From: UBA1731 sp963653155
GTDB lineage: Bacteria; Verrucomicrobiota; Kiritimatiellia; RFP12; UBA1067
Direction of reading: 5' to 3'
DNA length: 14,922 bases
Assembly: GCA_963653155.1 (NCBI GenBank)
Contig: CAVJWR010000079.1
Coordinates: 1-14,922 of the forward strand
Shown: in pieces, positions 13,250 to 14,922 of the stretch
How positions within the stretch are numbered: position 1 is the stretch's first letter
Layout: each line of letters opens with the position of its first letter
Notes under the pieces: model-generated
Told to the model about the DNA's origin: nothing
The model's input: the letters and a program-made list of their open reading frames with translations, nothing else
The model's database searches: none
Program-made: the position numbers and the translations under genes

Positions 13250-13924
13250 ATGGATAGACGCTTCAGGGAAGGTTTCACGATCGTAGAGCTTCTGGTGGTG
13301 ATCGCGATCATCGCGATACTCGCCGGGGCCATCACGATGGGCGTAAACGGGATGTTCTACAAGTCGCGTTTGGGGCAGGCGAATGCGTTGCGCAATATGC
13401 TCCAGAGCGGACTTGAGACGTACTACGCCCGCAAGGGCGAGTGGCCTAGCCGCATAAGGGACAAGGTCGACTACACCGGCGGCGAATACGTGCAGCTCTT
13501 GGCATCTGATGCCGACCAGTGCTTCCGTGAGATAGTGAGGGTATCCACCGGCGCGAACGCAAACCCGGTGCTGGATCCATCAGGCCTCGTCGTTGCCTCT
13601 GGTGCCGATGAATACGGGTGCACCGACATCCACCGGAATTGGGACAATGCCGTCAAGTATGGGATAGTGGAGACTTCCGACCATAAGTGCGACGGCAAGA
13701 ACTGCCGTCGGGGACGTGACTTCCGGGACGCCACGAAGAAGGGGTCAAAGAGCAAGATTCCGCTTACGAGCATGAACTTCGGGTACATAGGGCCGAACCA
13801 TGGCCGCTTCTGCCGGTTCCGCCTCTTCTACTATCCGAAATCTGATACGGTGAAGGTCTACCTCCAGAAGGCGAACGGGTATGTGGGGAGTGGCAAATAC
13901 GAGAATGGGTATACGGATGACTAA
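13250..13924 (+). CDS. Type II pseudopilin-like protein (short leader)
   Basis: 224 residues. AAGGGAGG at 13236-13243 lies 6 nt before the ATG, the strongest ribosome binding site of the cluster. The leader is the classical short kind, MDRRFREG|FTIVELLVVIAIIAILAGAI, cleaved after Gly8 with Glu at +5. The following helix (SRLGQANALRNMLQSGLETYYARKGEWPSRI) matches the GspG helix and Gly-x-Trp-Pro turn. The C-terminal part is rich in basic and aromatic residues (NFGYIGPNHGRFCRFRLFYYPKSD) and is not recognised. There are four Cys in the mature part, two of them in KCDGKNC, which may form a disulfide after export. There is no heptad array here, unlike the two preceding pilins. The gene overlaps the next by 8 nt, so they are probably translationally coupled. 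Confidence 0.87.
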   Translation: MDRRFREGFTIVELLVVIAIIAILAGAITMGVNGMFYKSRLGQANALRNMLQSGLETYYARKGEWPSRIRDKVDYTGGEYVQLLASDADQCFREIVRVSTGANANPVLDPSGLVVASGADEYGCTDIHRNWDNAVKYGIVETSDHKCDGKNCRRGRDFRDATKKGSKSKIPLTSMNFGYIGPNHGRFCRFRLFYYPKSDTVKVYLQKANGYVGSGKYENGYTDD

Positions 13925-14741
13925 ACGCGCGTTTACACTTGTCGAGCTGCTTGTAGTTGGCGGCATAATGGCCGCCATGGCCACGGTGTCGATTGGCAGC
14001 TATTTCGCCGTCGTCAGGGGCATGACGGATCGCGGCGCCCTCGGCGCGGCGACTTCGGTGATCTCGCTTGCGCAGGAGCGCGCGAGGATCGACATGACGC
14101 CTACCGTCGTGTACTTCTACAACGAACTCGTGCAGAAGCAGGATTCGAACAAGGGCACCGATCTCGTCGCCGCAGGCGTTGCGGTCGCGGTTCGTCGCGC
14201 CGGGCGCATATCGCGCGTGAACGGCGACCTGCTTTGCGACGAGTATTCCGATCTTGAGCGCACGTACAGCGTGGCGGACGATCCGAACAGCATTCAGGCC
14301 GACACGCTCCGCCTGTACCGCTTCAATTTCACCAGGATGCAGTTCTCGTCGATCTATTCCGAAGTCGTGGAGGACGAGATAGGCGGCGAGAAGTATCTCG
14401 TAGAGAAGCCCAAGGACAGGAACTTCGTCAAGCCGAGCAGCACGGAAAAGGAGAGCGCCTCGAAGATGCTCACCTATGCGTTCAAGGTAAAGAGCGGATA
14501 TTCGTCGTGGAATGCCGGCGATGCCTATGGGTACGAGTTCGCCAGGATACGCCTGCCGGACAACTACATCTTCGGCACTGCGGTGCCGTCGGACAGCGAT
14601 CCGGTAAGGGAGGTCGGCACCGTGATCAAGTGCTATCCGGACTCCAACGCTTCGTCCCTCGACAGCATACAGATCACGGCGCGACGTCCTGACGGCTGGA
14701 AGAAGGTTGGCGACACAAAGAGCGAAATGAAGGATATCTGA
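13917..14741 (+). CDS. Prepilin-like protein with five-residue leader
   Basis: 274 residues from the ATG at 13917, which overlaps the previous stop (ATGACTAA). In-frame ATG codons at 13881 and 13905 exist, but neither has a better ribosome binding site and they would only lengthen the leader. The N-terminus is MTKRA|FTLVELLVVGGIMAAMATVSIGSYF: a short basic leader, Ala at -1, Glu at +5 and a hydrophobic helix. The remainder (for example ALGAATSVISLAQERARIDMTPTVVYFYNELV) recalls the GspH/minor pseudopilin type, in which a helix leads into a beta domain, but the assignment to GspH is an inference. It is likely a minor component that primes or tips the pseudopilus. It lies 1 nt before the next gene, in the same operon. 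Confidence 0.82.
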   Translation: MTKRAFTLVELLVVGGIMAAMATVSIGSYFAVVRGMTDRGALGAATSVISLAQERARIDMTPTVVYFYNELVQKQDSNKGTDLVAAGVAVAVRRAGRISRVNGDLLCDEYSDLERTYSVADDPNSIQADTLRLYRFNFTRMQFSSIYSEVVEDEIGGEKYLVEKPKDRNFVKPSSTEKESASKMLTYAFKVKSGYSSWNAGDAYGYEFARIRLPDNYIFGTAVPSDSDPVREVGTVIKCYPDSNASSLDSIQITARRPDGWKKVGDTKSEMKDI

Positions 14742-14742
14742 C

Positions 14743-14922
14743 GTGAACAGGATTCTGCAGAGAGCGTTTACGCTCATAGAGGTGAACCTCGCCATATTCA
14801 TAATGGCGGGTGGCGTCCTTGCGATGATCTCGCTCTACTCGTTTGGCTTCCGCGAAAGCCGCCAGTCGAGGGAGGATGTCGCCTCCGCCGCGCTCGCGGA
14901 GTCGGTGCTGAACCCGCTTGTC
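14743..14922 (+). CDS. Prepilin-like protein, PilV/GspI type, 3' end outside window
   Basis: GTG start at 14743, one nt after the previous stop, with AGGA at 14731-14734 (8-nt spacing). Sixty codons are open to the window edge. The protein begins (M)NRILQRA|FTLIEVNLAIFIMAGGVLAMISL, a short basic leader, Ala at -1, Glu at +5 and a hydrophobic helix. The FTLIEVNLAI...AGGVLAM pattern is like GspI/PilV-type minor pilins, where Val and Ala-rich helices follow the Glu. No family-specific C-terminus is visible. It continues the pilin operon. The GTG start and truncation make it easy to overlook. Confidence 0.8.
   Translation, partial: MNRILQRAFTLIEVNLAIFIMAGGVLAMISLYSFGFRESRQSREDVASAALAESVLNPLV

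Overview
The window looks like a chromosomal segment from a PVC-group bacterium, most likely Kiritimatiellota/Lentisphaerota/Verrucomicrobiota. The basis is the gene style: a large secreted LamG/carbohydrate-binding protein, a Tat-exported Gfo/Idh/MocA oxidoreductase, and many GspG-like pseudopilins with FTL(I/V)E motifs. This is inference from protein style, not a database match. All real genes are on the + strand. Coding DNA is GC-rich, while much of the intergenic repeat DNA is AT-richer.

Layout. Positions 1-129 hold the end of a heptanucleotide repeat array and a weak promoter candidate. 130-5682 is a two-gene unit: a 1148-residue secreted multi-domain carbohydrate-binding protein, then a secreted TIM-barrel glycosidase-like protein. 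5683-6459 is a 777-bp non-coding island packed with short-period repeats and hairpins of two structural classes. 6460-7848 encodes a Tat-signal Gfo/Idh/MocA oxidoreductase. 7919-9549 is an accD-accA pair for the acetyl-CoA carboxyltransferase of fatty acid synthesis. 9646-14922 is a type II secretion/type IV pilus-like cluster: a GspF/PilC platform protein and five prepilin-like proteins, the last cut by the window edge.

The most unusual content is the repeat system. Heptads of type TTGGTAG lie directly after stop codons. Their reverse complements, CTACCAA, lie upstream of or inside the next gene. In two successive pilin genes the CTACCAA arrays (10 and 4 units) are translated as LPTTNYQ repeats inside the prepilin leader, just before the predicted prepilin peptidase site. 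The two copy numbers differ by exactly six heptads (42 nt), so both stay in frame, whereas a slip of one heptad would frameshift the pilin. Each in-gene array faces an inverted array upstream of the start codon, so each mRNA can form a long stem with the ribosome binding site and start codon in a 73-77 nt loop. The intergenic island adds a 27-nt hairpin element (7-nt flank plus 8-4-8 hairpin) in several copies, whose stem bases vary in a compensatory way.

The first three genes fit extracellular carbohydrate binding and breakdown plus sugar oxidation or epimerisation. The pilin cluster fits an envelope-spanning secretion or pilus apparatus that could export such proteins, but no secretin or ATPase gene is in view to settle which.
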